Of a stretch of DNA of 34,649 nt, positions 23,269-31,481 are shown in pieces. Source of the stretch: Nannocystaceae bacterium (GTDB taxonomy: Bacteria; Myxococcota_A; Polyangia; Nannocystales; Nannocystaceae); the NCBI GenBank assembly GCA_019694555.1, contig JAIBBS010000080.1:1-34649 (forward strand), given 5' to 3'. Both the position numbers and the translations under genes were made by a program. Every line of letters starts with the position of its first letter. Within the stretch, counting starts at the first letter, position 1. The notes under the pieces were generated by a model. It did not search any database, had not been told where the DNA came from, and was given only the letters and a program-made list of their open reading frames with translations.

Positions 23269-23945
23269 TTGCCCTCGCCGTAGCCGGCCCCCGCGAACGC
23301 CTTGGTGATGTCGGGCAGTCGCGCCTCGACGCGCGCGATCTCGGCGTCCGACAGGGTGTAGCCGCCGCTGCCGCCGGACTTGGCGGCCTTGCGCGCGTCC
23401 ATGCTCTGGGTGAACTGCTGCTCGAGCGTCTCGCTGGCCTTGGTGTTGACGCCGAGCTGATCCTCGAGCTGCTTCTTCTCGTCACCGCTGGCCGCGGCGA
23501 TCTTGCCCTCGAGCTCGCTGCGCTCCTGCTTCAGCTTCGCGGCGGCCTCGTCGTGGGCCTTACGCAGGGTCAGCAGCGAACGCGCGTCGGCGATCTTCGC
23601 GACGTCGACGTAGTACTCGGTCAGGCGCGTGCCATGGCTCTCGAAGAACGCGATGTACTCCGCGAGCCCGCCCATGGCCGTGGCGAGCTGCGAGAAATCC
23701 GGCGCGTGCGGATCGGGCTGCCACTTGGTCTTGGCGGTCTTCGAGAACTCCGTGAGCAGCGGCGTCACCTCGACGACCTTGGAGATCTTGGCGTCGGTCA
23801 GCTCCGACTTCAGGTCGCTCTCGAGGTGGTTGCCGATCTCGTCGGCGGCGGCAGCGAAGCCGCGGATCATGTCGATGATCTCGCAGCCGGGTGCGGCGAC
23901 GAGCACGAGTGCGAGCGACGTGACGCGGGACAGGTTGTGGAACAC
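23265..23945 (-). CDS. Coiled-coil lipoprotein, unknown function
   Basis: A 226-residue protein from GTG 23945, with GAGGA six bases before it. A hydrophobic signal ends at APGC (Cys21), followed by a helical mature protein. Residues about 115-185 are strongly charged with heptad-like spacing (KAHDEAAAKLKQERSELEGK, then GDEKKQLEDQLGVN and ETLEQQFTQSMDARKAAK), a clear coiled coil. There is a Gly-rich break and a final short helix. No family is recognised. Similar small lipoproteins occur in the myxobacterial envelope, with structural or chaperone-like roles proposed only by analogy. The stop overlaps the FAD-enzyme start, so the two are coupled. Confidence 0.75.
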   Translation of the reverse strand: MFHNLSRVTSLALVLVAAPGCEIIDMIRGFAAAADEIGNHLESDLKSELTDAKISKVVEVTPLLTEFSKTAKTKWQPDPHAPDFSQLATAMGGLAEYIAFFESHGTRLTEYYVDVAKIADARSLLTLRKAHDEAAAKLKQERSELEGKIAAASGDEKKQLEDQLGVNTKASETLEQQFTQSMDARKAAKSGGSGGYTLSDAEIARVEARLPDITKAFAGAGYGEGK

Positions 23946-23983
23946 GCGCGGATCCTCGCGCGCATCGTACCACGGTGGTGCGC

Positions 23984-25723
23984 TCAGCCGTCGAAGCCGC
24001 CGCCGCCGATGAACTCGCGCAGGATCGAGTTGCGCGGCACGTGATCGGGGTAGATGGTGACGAACTGATCCAGCAGCTCGAGCAGGCGGTAGGCGGTGGG
24101 ATAGCTGGGGTGCGCCGGCGGGACCTCGAGCAGGTAGCGCTCGGCGTAGACGCGCAGCACCGCGGGCTCGTAGATCAGCGACGAGTCGAACACGGTGTGT
24201 GCGCGACCCTGGTGCGGGAAGATGTGGCGGCGCTCGCCATCGCGCACCGAGGGCCAGCGTGCGATGGTCGCGGCGGCGTCGGTGCTGCGGCCGTGGCGAT
24301 CGCGGATGATGCGACGCAGCAGGCGCAGATCCGAGGCGTGCATGCGCGTCAGTGGATCGAACGGCAGCTGGCCCAGCGGGCACACGAAGATGCGGTAGAT
24401 GCGGTGCTCGTCGATGTTGCCCAGCAGCGCGGGGTTGAGCCCGTGGATGCCCTCGACCAGCAGCACCTCGCGGCCACCGACGTGCAGCTCCGGTCCGCCG
24501 CTGGGATCGCTCGCGCCGGTGTGGAAGTCGTAGCGCGCGGTGTGGATGGTGTCGCCGTCGAGCAGCGCACGCACGTGCTCGCGCAACAGCTCGAGCCGCA
24601 GTGACTCGAGCGCCTCGAAGTCGTAGTCGCCGTCGGGACCGCGGGGCATGGCCGCGCGGTCGGCGTAGTAGTCGTCGAGCGACAGGCCCTTGGGCACCAC
24701 GCCGTTGACCTGCAGCTGTACGCGCAGGCGCTCGATGAACGTGGTCTTGCCCGAGGACGACGGCCCCGCGATGCAGACCACGCCGAGCTCGCCGCGTCGC
24801 GCCGCGATCGCGTCGGCGATCTGACCGATGCGCTTCTCCTGGTAACCCTCGGCCACGCGGATGAGCTGCGAGACGCCGCCGCCGATGCACGCGCGGTTGA
24901 GCGCGGCGACGCTGGTGGTGCCCAGGGCCTCGAGCCAGCGCAGGTGGTCGCGCAGGCCGTGGGCGCCGGCGCGCGCCTCGGCGGTCGCGACCGCCTGGAC
25001 CTGCGCGCCCAGCTCGACCGTCGCGTCGCCGCGACCGGGCGCGGGGTCGATGACGCCCTGCACCAACAGCAGTCCGTCGTGATCGGGCAGCAGGCAGAAG
25101 TCGCCGAGCATGCCGGTGCGCGGTGCCAGCGGGCCGAACCGCGGCGCGAACACGCGGCCATAGGACACCATCGCGACCGCGGCATGGCGCCTCGTCTGCA
25201 GCAGCGCGGCCGCGTCGTGCCAGCCGGCGTTGCGCAGGTGATCGCGCGCATCCTCGACCGACCACCACTGTTCCACCAGCGGCAGATCGGCATCGACGAG
25301 CTCGACCATCGCGTTGGTCAGCGCGGTGACCAGCAGGTCCAGCGGCTCGGTCGCGCCCGCGACCCCGACCGCGTGCGCGTAGCCGTGGGAGTGCTCGATG
25401 GTCAGGTGCAGGCCTGGCCGCGCGCGCGCGGCGGCCTCGTGCAGCAGCAACGCCACGCTGTGGCGATGGATCCGCGCGCCCTCCCAGTGCCCGGTCGTGA
25501 TCGGCGCGATCTCGGCATCGGACCACACCGGCGTCACCAGCGACGTCGGCCGGTGATCGATCAGACCCGCGACGGTGGGCTCGCCGTCGACCTCGCGCGG
25601 CAGCAGCTCGCCCAGCGGCGTGCCTGCGTGCACCGTGTGCGCACCGCCATCGCGTCGCACCGTGACATGGGTGCGCCCGGCGGGGCCGGGCGCGAGCGGG
25701 CGTTCGCGCGGACGATCGTTCAC
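23984..25723 (-). CDS. Uridine-kinase-like P-loop protein with TGS/ThrRS-like N-terminus
   Basis: A protein of about 579 residues. Residues 15-55 look like a TGS domain (RTHVTVRRDGGAHTVHAGTP). Residues 60-250 resemble the second additional domain of threonyl-tRNA synthetase (EGARIHRHSVALLLHEAA and RPGLHLTIEHSHGYAHAVGV). The kinase domain has a perfect Walker A, GPSSSGKTT at 320-328, then LSLDDYYADR, YDFEALESLR, VLLVEGIHGLNP and RIIRDRHGRSTDAA, as in uridine kinase/phosphoribulokinase. This three-part architecture is known in bacterial nucleoside-kinase-like proteins of uncertain substrate. GTG 25723 is chosen as it precedes the TGS-like domain; GTG 25771 would extend it by 16 residues. It is probably cytoplasmic. 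Confidence 0.85.
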   Translation of the reverse strand: MNDRPRERPLAPGPAGRTHVTVRRDGGAHTVHAGTPLGELLPREVDGEPTVAGLIDHRPTSLVTPVWSDAEIAPITTGHWEGARIHRHSVALLLHEAAARARPGLHLTIEHSHGYAHAVGVAGATEPLDLLVTALTNAMVELVDADLPLVEQWWSVEDARDHLRNAGWHDAAALLQTRRHAAVAMVSYGRVFAPRFGPLAPRTGMLGDFCLLPDHDGLLLVQGVIDPAPGRGDATVELGAQVQAVATAEARAGAHGLRDHLRWLEALGTTSVAALNRACIGGGVSQLIRVAEGYQEKRIGQIADAIAARRGELGVVCIAGPSSSGKTTFIERLRVQLQVNGVVPKGLSLDDYYADRAAMPRGPDGDYDFEALESLRLELLREHVRALLDGDTIHTARYDFHTGASDPSGGPELHVGGREVLLVEGIHGLNPALLGNIDEHRIYRIFVCPLGQLPFDPLTRMHASDLRLLRRIIRDRHGRSTDAAATIARWPSVRDGERRHIFPHQGRAHTVFDSSLIYEPAVLRVYAERYLLEVPPAHPSYPTAYRLLELLDQFVTIYPDHVPRNSILREFIGGGGFDG

Positions 25724-25810
25724 GGCGTTCGCGACGAGTCTCGCACGGCCGCGGCCGACGCGGTCGCGCACGGGCTGCGCGCGGCGAGCCGGGGCGGTCG
25801 CGCCGCGACG

Positions 25811-26941
25811 CTACAGCGCGAGCGCCACGATCGTGGCCGGGTCGCTGCCGTCGACGTCGCTCACGACGAAGGCGCGGTCGCGCGCGGGGTCGAGCACGAG
25901 CTGCACCGAACTCTCGGGCAACGCGAGCTCGCCGCTGCATCGCAGCGCGCCATCGTGCTCCGCGATCACGACCTGCGGCGTCGGCAGTCGTCGATCCGGT
26001 GGCACCGGGAGACGATCCTCGACGACGGCAACGATGTGCTCGGGCGCACTCGCGACGTCCGCGGCGTACCCTCGCGTCGCCAGCGGGTAGACCAGACGCC
26101 AGTCGCTCTCGCCCTCGGCCGCGAATCGTTCGAGCACCAGCGCTTCGTCGTCGAAGCTGGCGACGACGACGCCATCGCCCGCGGGTGCTGCACCGAGGAC
26201 GTACGGCTTCCACGGATCGCCGGTGGAGCCGACCGGGTGCTGCCATGCGATGCGCGCGGTCTGTGGATCGACCGCGAACAGATCGACGTCGCGGTAGTCG
26301 ATCGACGCCGGTCCGGCGAGCACGTAGAGCCGGCGGTCATCGCTGGGCACGAGCACGGAGGCGGCCTGCATGCCGGGCGGCATCGCGAGCGGCTGCAGCG
26401 TCGGTGGAAGTCCCGACAGTCGGCCCACGAACGCCTCACCCTCGAACGCGTCCTGTTCGGGGGCGCGAACCGTGCCCCCGACGAAGAGCGACGCGCCGTG
26501 CACCGCCAGCGACCCGACCGACCACACCCACGCGTCGTCGGGCGCGACGATGCTCTGCGCTTGAAGCTCTGGGCCACCATCGTCGACGAAGACGGACCAC
26601 ACGCCGACGGCGCGGCTCCACTCGACCATCGTGGCCCAGCGGCGTCCGTCCTGGTCGATCGCGAGCGCCACCGGATGCCGATCCGAGACCGTCGCGCCGG
26701 CCTCGGGAAAGTGTGGGCCCTCGCGCAGCTCGCCCTCGGCCGAGAGCTCGAGGATCACGCTGTCGTCATCGTCCATCAGCAGCAACAGCGAGCCGTCGGC
26801 CCCGAGCGTCGCGTCCGCGACCCGACCCGACGACGCCCCGAGCTCGACGCGCCACACCACCTCGAAGCACTGCTCGACGACCGGACGGTCGGTGCACGCG
26901 GGCCCCGCGAGCGCGGCGGCCAAGACTCCGCGTCGCAGCAT
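25811..26941 (-). CDS. Beta-propeller-like lipoprotein, unknown function
   Basis: A 376-residue protein with a signal peptide and a probable lipobox (GPAC, Cys16). The mature part is a series of beta-rich repeats with phrases such as DATLGADGSLLLLMDDDD, VALAIDQDGRRWATMV, SLAVHGASLFVGGTV, VLVPSDDRRLYVLAG and VVVASFDDEALVLERF. This is the pattern of a PQQ-like or WD-like beta-propeller in which each blade reports a value against a reference. No active site is recognisable. Its ATG lies back to back with the promoter region of the 27095 operon. It is likely an extracellular or periplasmic lipoprotein; the binding partner is unknown. Confidence 0.72.
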   Translation of the reverse strand: MLRRGVLAAALAGPACTDRPVVEQCFEVVWRVELGASSGRVADATLGADGSLLLLMDDDDSVILELSAEGELREGPHFPEAGATVSDRHPVALAIDQDGRRWATMVEWSRAVGVWSVFVDDGGPELQAQSIVAPDDAWVWSVGSLAVHGASLFVGGTVRAPEQDAFEGEAFVGRLSGLPPTLQPLAMPPGMQAASVLVPSDDRRLYVLAGPASIDYRDVDLFAVDPQTARIAWQHPVGSTGDPWKPYVLGAAPAGDGVVVASFDDEALVLERFAAEGESDWRLVYPLATRGYAADVASAPEHIVAVVEDRLPVPPDRRLPTPQVVIAEHDGALRCSGELALPESSVQLVLDPARDRAFVVSDVDGSDPATIVALAL

Positions 26942-27050
26942 GCGCGGAGCCTTGCAACGCGCATGCGCGACAAAGCGCCGTGATGCCGGGCGCGCGCGGG
27001 CGGCCGGGGCCAACCGGGTTGGCGCCGCCGCGCGGCGCGGTGACACCCCC

Positions 27051-27078
27051 TGGCATCGCGGTCGCGCCGTCCTTACGA
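27051..27078 (+). promoter_or_regulatory. Shared promoter-like element, DegT/NifU-like/radical SAM operon
   Basis: TGGCA (27051-27055), 18 bases, TACGA (27074-27078), preceded by CCCCC. The start codon at 27095 follows 16 bases later. This is the third copy of the element, more than 12 kb from the second and beyond an opposite-strand block. Confidence 0.55.
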
Positions 27079-27094
27079 ACCGATCGCGACCGCC

Positions 27095-28234
27095 ATGTCC
27101 CACGCTGCTCATGCGTCTGCGCCGGCCGGGAACGGGACACCGATCCCCTACGTCGATCTCGCGGCGCAGTTCGCCGCCGAGCAGCAGGTGTTGGGCCCTG
27201 CGATCGTCGAGGCGCTCGCGCAGGGTCAGTGGATCGGCGGCGCGGCGATCGAGCGCTTCGAGCTCGAGGTCTGTGCGTACACCGGCGCGCGGCACACGAT
27301 CGCAGTCGCGTCGGGCACCGATGCGTTGGTGCTGTCGCTGCGCGCGCTCGACATCGGGCCGGGCGACGAAGTCATCACGCCGCCCAACTCGTTCGTCGCG
27401 TCGACCGCGGCGATCGTGATGGTCGGTGCGCGGCCGGTGTTCGCCGACGTGCTGCCGGACCAGGGCCTCGATCCCGACGCGGTCGCGCGCGTGATCACGC
27501 CGCGCACCCGCGCGATCATGCCGGTGCACCTGACCGGTCGCATCGCCCGCGTCGAGGAGATCGGCGCGCTGGCGGAGCGGTTCGGGCTGGCGGTCATCGA
27601 GGACGCAGCGCAGGCGTTCGGCTCGCGCTGGCGCGGCGTGCATGCCGGGCGCTTCGGCACGGTGGGCTGCTTCTCGGCCCACCCGCTCAAGAACCTCAAC
27701 GCGGTCGGCGACGCCGGCTTCGTCGTCACCGACGACGACGGCCTCGCGGTGCGACTGCGACGGCTGCGCAACAACGGCCTGGTCGATCGCAACACCGTGG
27801 CCGAGTGGGGCACGGTCTCGCGGCTCGACACGATCCAGGCGGTGGTGCTGTGCCATCGCCTCGCGCAGCTCGACGGCGTGCTCGCGGCGCGGCGGCACAA
27901 CGCCGCGCGCTACCAGGCGTTGCTCGACCCCGCGCACGTGTACTGGCCCGCGTGCGCCCCCGAGGCCTTCAACAGCTTCCACACCTTCGTGGTCCAGCTC
28001 GATCGCCGCGACGCGCTGCAGCAGTTCCTCGCTGCGCACGGCATCGGCAGCTCGATCCACTATCCCGTGCCGATCCACCTGCAGCCCGCCGCGCGCGCGC
28101 TCGGCCACCGACCCGGCGACTTCCCGGTCGCGGAGGCCCAGGCGGCGCGCATCCTGTCGCTGCCGATCCACCAGTTTCTGCGCGACGCCGACATCGAGCG
28201 CGTCGCCGCCACCATCGCGGAGTTCTATCGATGA
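27095..28234 (+). CDS. DegT/DnrJ/EryC1-type sugar aminotransferase (second)
   Basis: A 379-residue PLP enzyme of the sugar aminotransferase family. VDLAAQFAAEQQVLGPAI near the start, VASGTDALVLSLRALDI for PLP phosphate, PPNSFVASTAAIVMVGARPV, and VIEDAAQAFGSRWRGVHAG (ring-nitrogen Asp) are in order. The Schiff-base lysine is Lys199 in SAHPLKNLNAVGDAG. The end has SIHYPVPIHLQPAARALGH. It shares the HPLKNLN string with the aminotransferase at 17521 and is clearly related, but differs enough to suggest a different step or substrate. It heads the operon with the NifU-like and radical SAM genes; the next start overlaps its stop (ATGA). It sits directly after the shared promoter element. Confidence 0.92.
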   Translation: MSHAAHASAPAGNGTPIPYVDLAAQFAAEQQVLGPAIVEALAQGQWIGGAAIERFELEVCAYTGARHTIAVASGTDALVLSLRALDIGPGDEVITPPNSFVASTAAIVMVGARPVFADVLPDQGLDPDAVARVITPRTRAIMPVHLTGRIARVEEIGALAERFGLAVIEDAAQAFGSRWRGVHAGRFGTVGCFSAHPLKNLNAVGDAGFVVTDDDGLAVRLRRLRNNGLVDRNTVAEWGTVSRLDTIQAVVLCHRLAQLDGVLAARRHNAARYQALLDPAHVYWPACAPEAFNSFHTFVVQLDRRDALQQFLAAHGIGSSIHYPVPIHLQPAARALGHRPGDFPVAEAQAARILSLPIHQFLRDADIERVAATIAEFYR

Positions 28235-29409
28235 CGCAGCTGGCCCCGCGTGGACCCGCACACGACGACGCGCCCGCGCTGGCGGTGCTCGACTACGACG
28301 CATTGCTCGCCGACTACCGCACCAACCTGCTCGATCGGCTGCGCGGCTTCGGTCCCGCCGAGGCGTGGTTGGCGCTGTGGGTGCCCGACGACGATCCCGT
28401 CGCGAGCCTGCGCAACCTCTGGGACGCGGCCGCGGCCGCCGGCTGCGGCGCGGTGCAGCTCGACATCGGTGCGGCCACGCTCGCCGGCATCGATCGCGGC
28501 GTGTTGCTCGACATGGCCGCGCGCTTCGGTTCGGCGTGCTTGCACGACGACGCGCAGCGCTGCTCGATCCTCGTGCAGGGGCTGCATCCGGCGGTGGGTT
28601 TGCCCGCGGTGGCGCCGTCGCGCCCGCGCCCGCCGGTGCGCGAGCGTGCCGCCGCGCCCGCGCCGGCACGCGCGACGGTCTCGCCCTACGCCGCGGCGAT
28701 CGCCGAGGCCGCGCGGGATCCGTTCCACGGTCACCTGCTGCCGCCGCATCCCGGCTGCGTGCTGGTGGCCGCGGGCCACGACGGCGTGATGCTCACGCTG
28801 GCGATCGAACACGACACGCACCGCGTGCGCGAGGCCGGCTTCTTCGGCAGCACCGACGCCGTCACCACCGGTGTGCTCGAGGTGCTGTGCCGCGTGATCG
28901 AGTCGCTGCCGGTGCTCGAGGCCGCGCAGCACGGGCCCGCGCGGCTCGAGGCGGCGCTGCGCGATCGCAGCGCGCCGCCGCCGGTGCCGGGCATCGTCAC
29001 GCCCCGCGCGGCCGATCCCGCGTTCGCGTTGCCGACGCTGCTGGTGCGTCAGGCGCTGCAGCGCTACCGCGAGCACACCGGCTTCGCCGAGCGCGACAGT
29101 CGCTACGACGCCGGCCCCGGGCCGCGCTGGCGCGCGCTCGACGAGAACGCGCGCGCACAGGCCGTCACCGCGACGCTGGCGCGCTACGCCAGGGCCCACG
29201 GCGCCGAAGCGAGCGACGCCGAGCTGGTCGCGATCGAGATCGACATCCGCATCGTCGCGCGGCTCGGCGGCACGCTCGCGGGTCCCGAGCGCGCGGCGCA
29301 CTGCATGGCGCTCGAGCGCGCGCTGCAGGCCGAGATCGATCCGCGGCTCGAGCTGTACCTCGAGGAACGCAAGGACCGCAACAAGCTGCGCCGCCTGGCG
29401 GTGGTGTGA
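28231..29409 (+). CDS. Unusual three-part protein with NifU-like centre
   Basis: A 392-residue soluble protein I cannot place with certainty. Residues 1-130 form an alpha/beta-looking domain (AEAWLALWVPDDDPVASLRN). Residues about 150-255 recall the NifU/IscU scaffold: a helix (YAAAIAEAARDPFHGHLLPP), strands (VMLTLAIEHDTHRVREAGFF), then a GSTDAVTTGVLEVLCRVIES helix. The three scaffold cysteines are mostly not kept, as GC-x-A is replaced by GSTDA. Residues 300-392 are a well-defined charged helical domain (RWRALDENARAQAVTATL, then ELVAIEIDIRIVARLGGTL and ERKDRNKLRRL). The following gene is a radical SAM enzyme, so a partner or cluster-handling role is possible. It overlaps the aminotransferase by ATGA. 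Confidence 0.6.
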   Translation: MTQLAPRGPAHDDAPALAVLDYDALLADYRTNLLDRLRGFGPAEAWLALWVPDDDPVASLRNLWDAAAAAGCGAVQLDIGAATLAGIDRGVLLDMAARFGSACLHDDAQRCSILVQGLHPAVGLPAVAPSRPRPPVRERAAAPAPARATVSPYAAAIAEAARDPFHGHLLPPHPGCVLVAAGHDGVMLTLAIEHDTHRVREAGFFGSTDAVTTGVLEVLCRVIESLPVLEAAQHGPARLEAALRDRSAPPPVPGIVTPRAADPAFALPTLLVRQALQRYREHTGFAERDSRYDAGPGPRWRALDENARAQAVTATLARYARAHGAEASDAELVAIEIDIRIVARLGGTLAGPERAAHCMALERALQAEIDPRLELYLEERKDRNKLRRLAVV

Positions 29410-29425
29410 GCCGCGGGAGCGAGAC

Positions 29426-30547
29426 ATGACCGGCCTGACCGAGCACACCGACCTCATCCTCGATGGCACCAAGATCGCGTGGCATCTCGATCGCGTCGCC
29501 GCGTGGCAACGCGGCGAGCGCATCGCGCCGATCACCATCGACATGGCGCTCACACGCGCGTGCAACTTCGCGTGCGAGTACTGCTACGCGATGCTGCAGG
29601 AGAACGACCGCAAGGTCATCACGCGCGAGGTCATGCGCGGCTTCCTCGAGGACTGCGCCGAGATCGGCGTGCGCGGCATCAGCTTCGTCTCCGACGGCGA
29701 GAGCACGATCTCGCCGGTGTTCGCCGACGCCGTGCGCTACGGCCACGAGCTGGGTCTGTCGATGGCGGTCGGCACCAACGGGCTCGCGCTCACGCGCATG
29801 CGGCTGGAGGAGGTGCTGCCGTACCTGACGTACCTGCGCGTCAACATCTCCGCGGGCGAGCGCGAGCGCTACGCACAGATCATGGGCGTGCGCGAGGGCT
29901 GGTTCGATCAGGTGTGCCAGAACATCCGCGACATGGTCGAGATCAAGCAGCGCGACGGGCTGCCGGTCACGATCGGCATGCAGATGGTCGTGATGCCGGG
30001 CTACGGCGATCAGATCCTGCCGCTGGCGCGTCTGGGCCAGCAGCTGCGGCCCGACTACCTCGTGCTCAAGCACTGCTCGGACTCGGAGGACGGCGAGCTC
30101 GGCGTGGACTACGACGCGTACGAACGCATCTACGATCAGCTGCGCGCGGCCGAGGCGCTCTCGGACGAGCACTACAAGGTCGTGGTGAAGTGGTCGAAGA
30201 TCGAGGCCAAGGGCCAACGTTCGTACCAGCGCTGCTACGGCCCGCCGTTCATGATCCAGCTGTCGGGCTCGGGTCTGGTCGCGCCGTGCGGCATGCTGTT
30301 CAACGAGCGCTACGCCAAGTTCCACATCGGCAACATCTGCGAGACCCGCTTCAAGGACATCTGGGCCAGCGACCGCTACTGGGAGGTCATGAACCACCTC
30401 GCGTCGCCGGCGTTCGACGCCCAGAAGATGTGCGGCTCGCTGTGCCTGCAGCACAAGGTCAACGAGGCCCTCGACGCGCTGCAGAAGGACCTCGTGCAGC
30501 TGCGGCGACCCGAGGGCGCGCAGCCGCAGCACCTCGCGTTCGTGTGA
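29426..30547 (+). CDS. Radical SAM enzyme with SPASM-like C-terminus
   Basis: A 373-residue radical SAM enzyme. The cluster motif is ALTRACNFACEYCYAML (C-x3-C-x2-C, near residues 46-53), with the SAM contact GISFVSDGESTISP after it and VGTNGLALT further on. The C-terminal third carries extra cysteines: RCYGPPFMIQLSGSG and LVAPCGMLF, then FHIGNICETRFKDIW and KMCGSLCLQHK. The GNI-x-IW stretch is typical of SPASM/Twitch domains that bind one or two auxiliary 4Fe-4S clusters. Such enzymes include BtrN-type sugar dehydrogenases and peptide-modifying maturases. No precursor peptide gene is nearby, so a sugar substrate is preferred. It has GGGAG before the ATG and a good hairpin after its stop. Confidence 0.9.
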   Translation: MTGLTEHTDLILDGTKIAWHLDRVAAWQRGERIAPITIDMALTRACNFACEYCYAMLQENDRKVITREVMRGFLEDCAEIGVRGISFVSDGESTISPVFADAVRYGHELGLSMAVGTNGLALTRMRLEEVLPYLTYLRVNISAGERERYAQIMGVREGWFDQVCQNIRDMVEIKQRDGLPVTIGMQMVVMPGYGDQILPLARLGQQLRPDYLVLKHCSDSEDGELGVDYDAYERIYDQLRAAEALSDEHYKVVVKWSKIEAKGQRSYQRCYGPPFMIQLSGSGLVAPCGMLFNERYAKFHIGNICETRFKDIWASDRYWEVMNHLASPAFDAQKMCGSLCLQHKVNEALDALQKDLVQLRRPEGAQPQHLAFV

Positions 30548-30587
30548 GCGCCCGGCGGCGACGAGCGCGTGCGCGGCCCCCGGGCGC
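30548..30587 (+). terminator. Hairpin after the radical SAM gene
   Basis: gcgcccgg (30548-30555) and ccgggcgc (30580-30587) are perfect inverted copies starting one base after the stop codon, with a 24-base loop. There is no T-tract. It marks the likely end of the 27095 operon, although the transporter 42 bases further on could be read through. Confidence 0.45.
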
Positions 30588-30629
30588 GAACGCTCCCACC
30601 GCGCGCGCGCACGGGTACCATCGTGCGCC

Positions 30630-31481
30630 GTGCTCGGCCCGCTCGAGAAAGCTCTGCTCGCGATCCTCTTGCTCGTGCTCATGTTCGGCATGGGCGCAGG
30701 GTTGACCGCGGACAACTTCCGTCAGGTCGCGCGCCGACCGTTCGCGCCGTTGCTGGGCCTGGCGTCGCAGTTCGGGTGGATGCCGCTCGTGGCGTTCGCG
30801 CTGGCCAAGGCGCTGCGGCTCCCCGACGACCAGGCCATCTCGCTGCTGGTGGTCGGCTGCGTGCCCGGCGGCACGACCTCGAACCTCTTCACGATGTACG
30901 CGCGCAGCGACGTTGCGCTGTCGGTGTCGATGACGGCGATCTCGACCGTGACCGCGGTCGTGTTCATGCCGCTGGTGTTGGGGCTCTACGGCAGCGCGTT
31001 CACCTCCGCGAGCTTCTCGATCCCGCAAGGCGGCATCGTCAGCACGCTCGCGCTGATGCTGGTGCCGCTGGGCGCGGGCATGGCCGTGCGCGCGCGCTGG
31101 CCCGCCCGCGCGCCGGCGATCGAGCGCATCGGCTCGTTCGCCGGACTGGGCGTGCTCGCACTGCTCATCGTCACCGGTCTGGTCGGCAACGCGGGCCTGC
31201 TCGGCCGCACCAGCATCGCGATGTTCGCCGCCGCCGCCGGCGTGGGCCTGTGCGGCTTCGCGTTGGGCTACCTCGGCGCCACGATCGCCCGCCTCCCGGT
31301 GCCGCAGCGTCGCGCCATCGCCTTCGAGACCGGCATCCAGAACAGCCCGCTCGCGCTGGGCATCATCGTCGCGACGTTCCCCGAGTCGATGCACGAGCGG
31401 ATGTTGTGGTTGCCGCTGCTGTACGCGTTGTTGGTGTTGGTGTCGGCGTCGATGTTGACGTTGTGGTGGCGCCGAGTGTGA
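30630..31481 (+). CDS. Bile acid:sodium symporter (SBF/ASBT-like) family transporter
   Basis: A 283-residue membrane protein with about nine or ten hydrophobic helices, close to the bacterial ASBT homologues. The first sodium-site region is GCVPGGTTSNLFTMYARSDV followed by LSVSMTAISTVTAVVFMPLV, and the second is RRAIAFETGIQNSPLALG. Both are hallmarks of the SBF family. Known members import organic anions with sodium, including bile acids, pantoate and some biosynthetic intermediates. The start is GTG 30630; the Shine-Dalgarno is weak. It lies 82 bases after the radical SAM operon on the same strand, so co-regulation with the sugar pathway is possible but a hairpin separates them. It converges with the next gene. 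Confidence 0.88.
   Translation: MLGPLEKALLAILLLVLMFGMGAGLTADNFRQVARRPFAPLLGLASQFGWMPLVAFALAKALRLPDDQAISLLVVGCVPGGTTSNLFTMYARSDVALSVSMTAISTVTAVVFMPLVLGLYGSAFTSASFSIPQGGIVSTLALMLVPLGAGMAVRARWPARAPAIERIGSFAGLGVLALLIVTGLVGNAGLLGRTSIAMFAAAAGVGLCGFALGYLGATIARLPVPQRRAIAFETGIQNSPLALGIIVATFPESMHERMLWLPLLYALLVLVSASMLTLWWRRV

Noticed and set aside
24944..26983. Plus-strand open frame of 679 codons
   Set aside because: It lies opposite two convincing minus-strand genes (kinase-like and lipoprotein), has Arg/His/Gln-rich shadow composition and no recognisable motif. Long shadow frames are expected at this GC content.
25811..28669. Minus-strand frame of 952 codons spanning two genes
   Set aside because: Only the part after ATG 26941 is protein-like. 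The upstream part is antisense to the DegT gene at 27095 and crosses its promoter.
29426..30547. Ribosomally made peptide maturation system
   Set aside because: No small precursor gene, protease or exporter was seen around the radical SAM gene. The neighbours are sugar genes.
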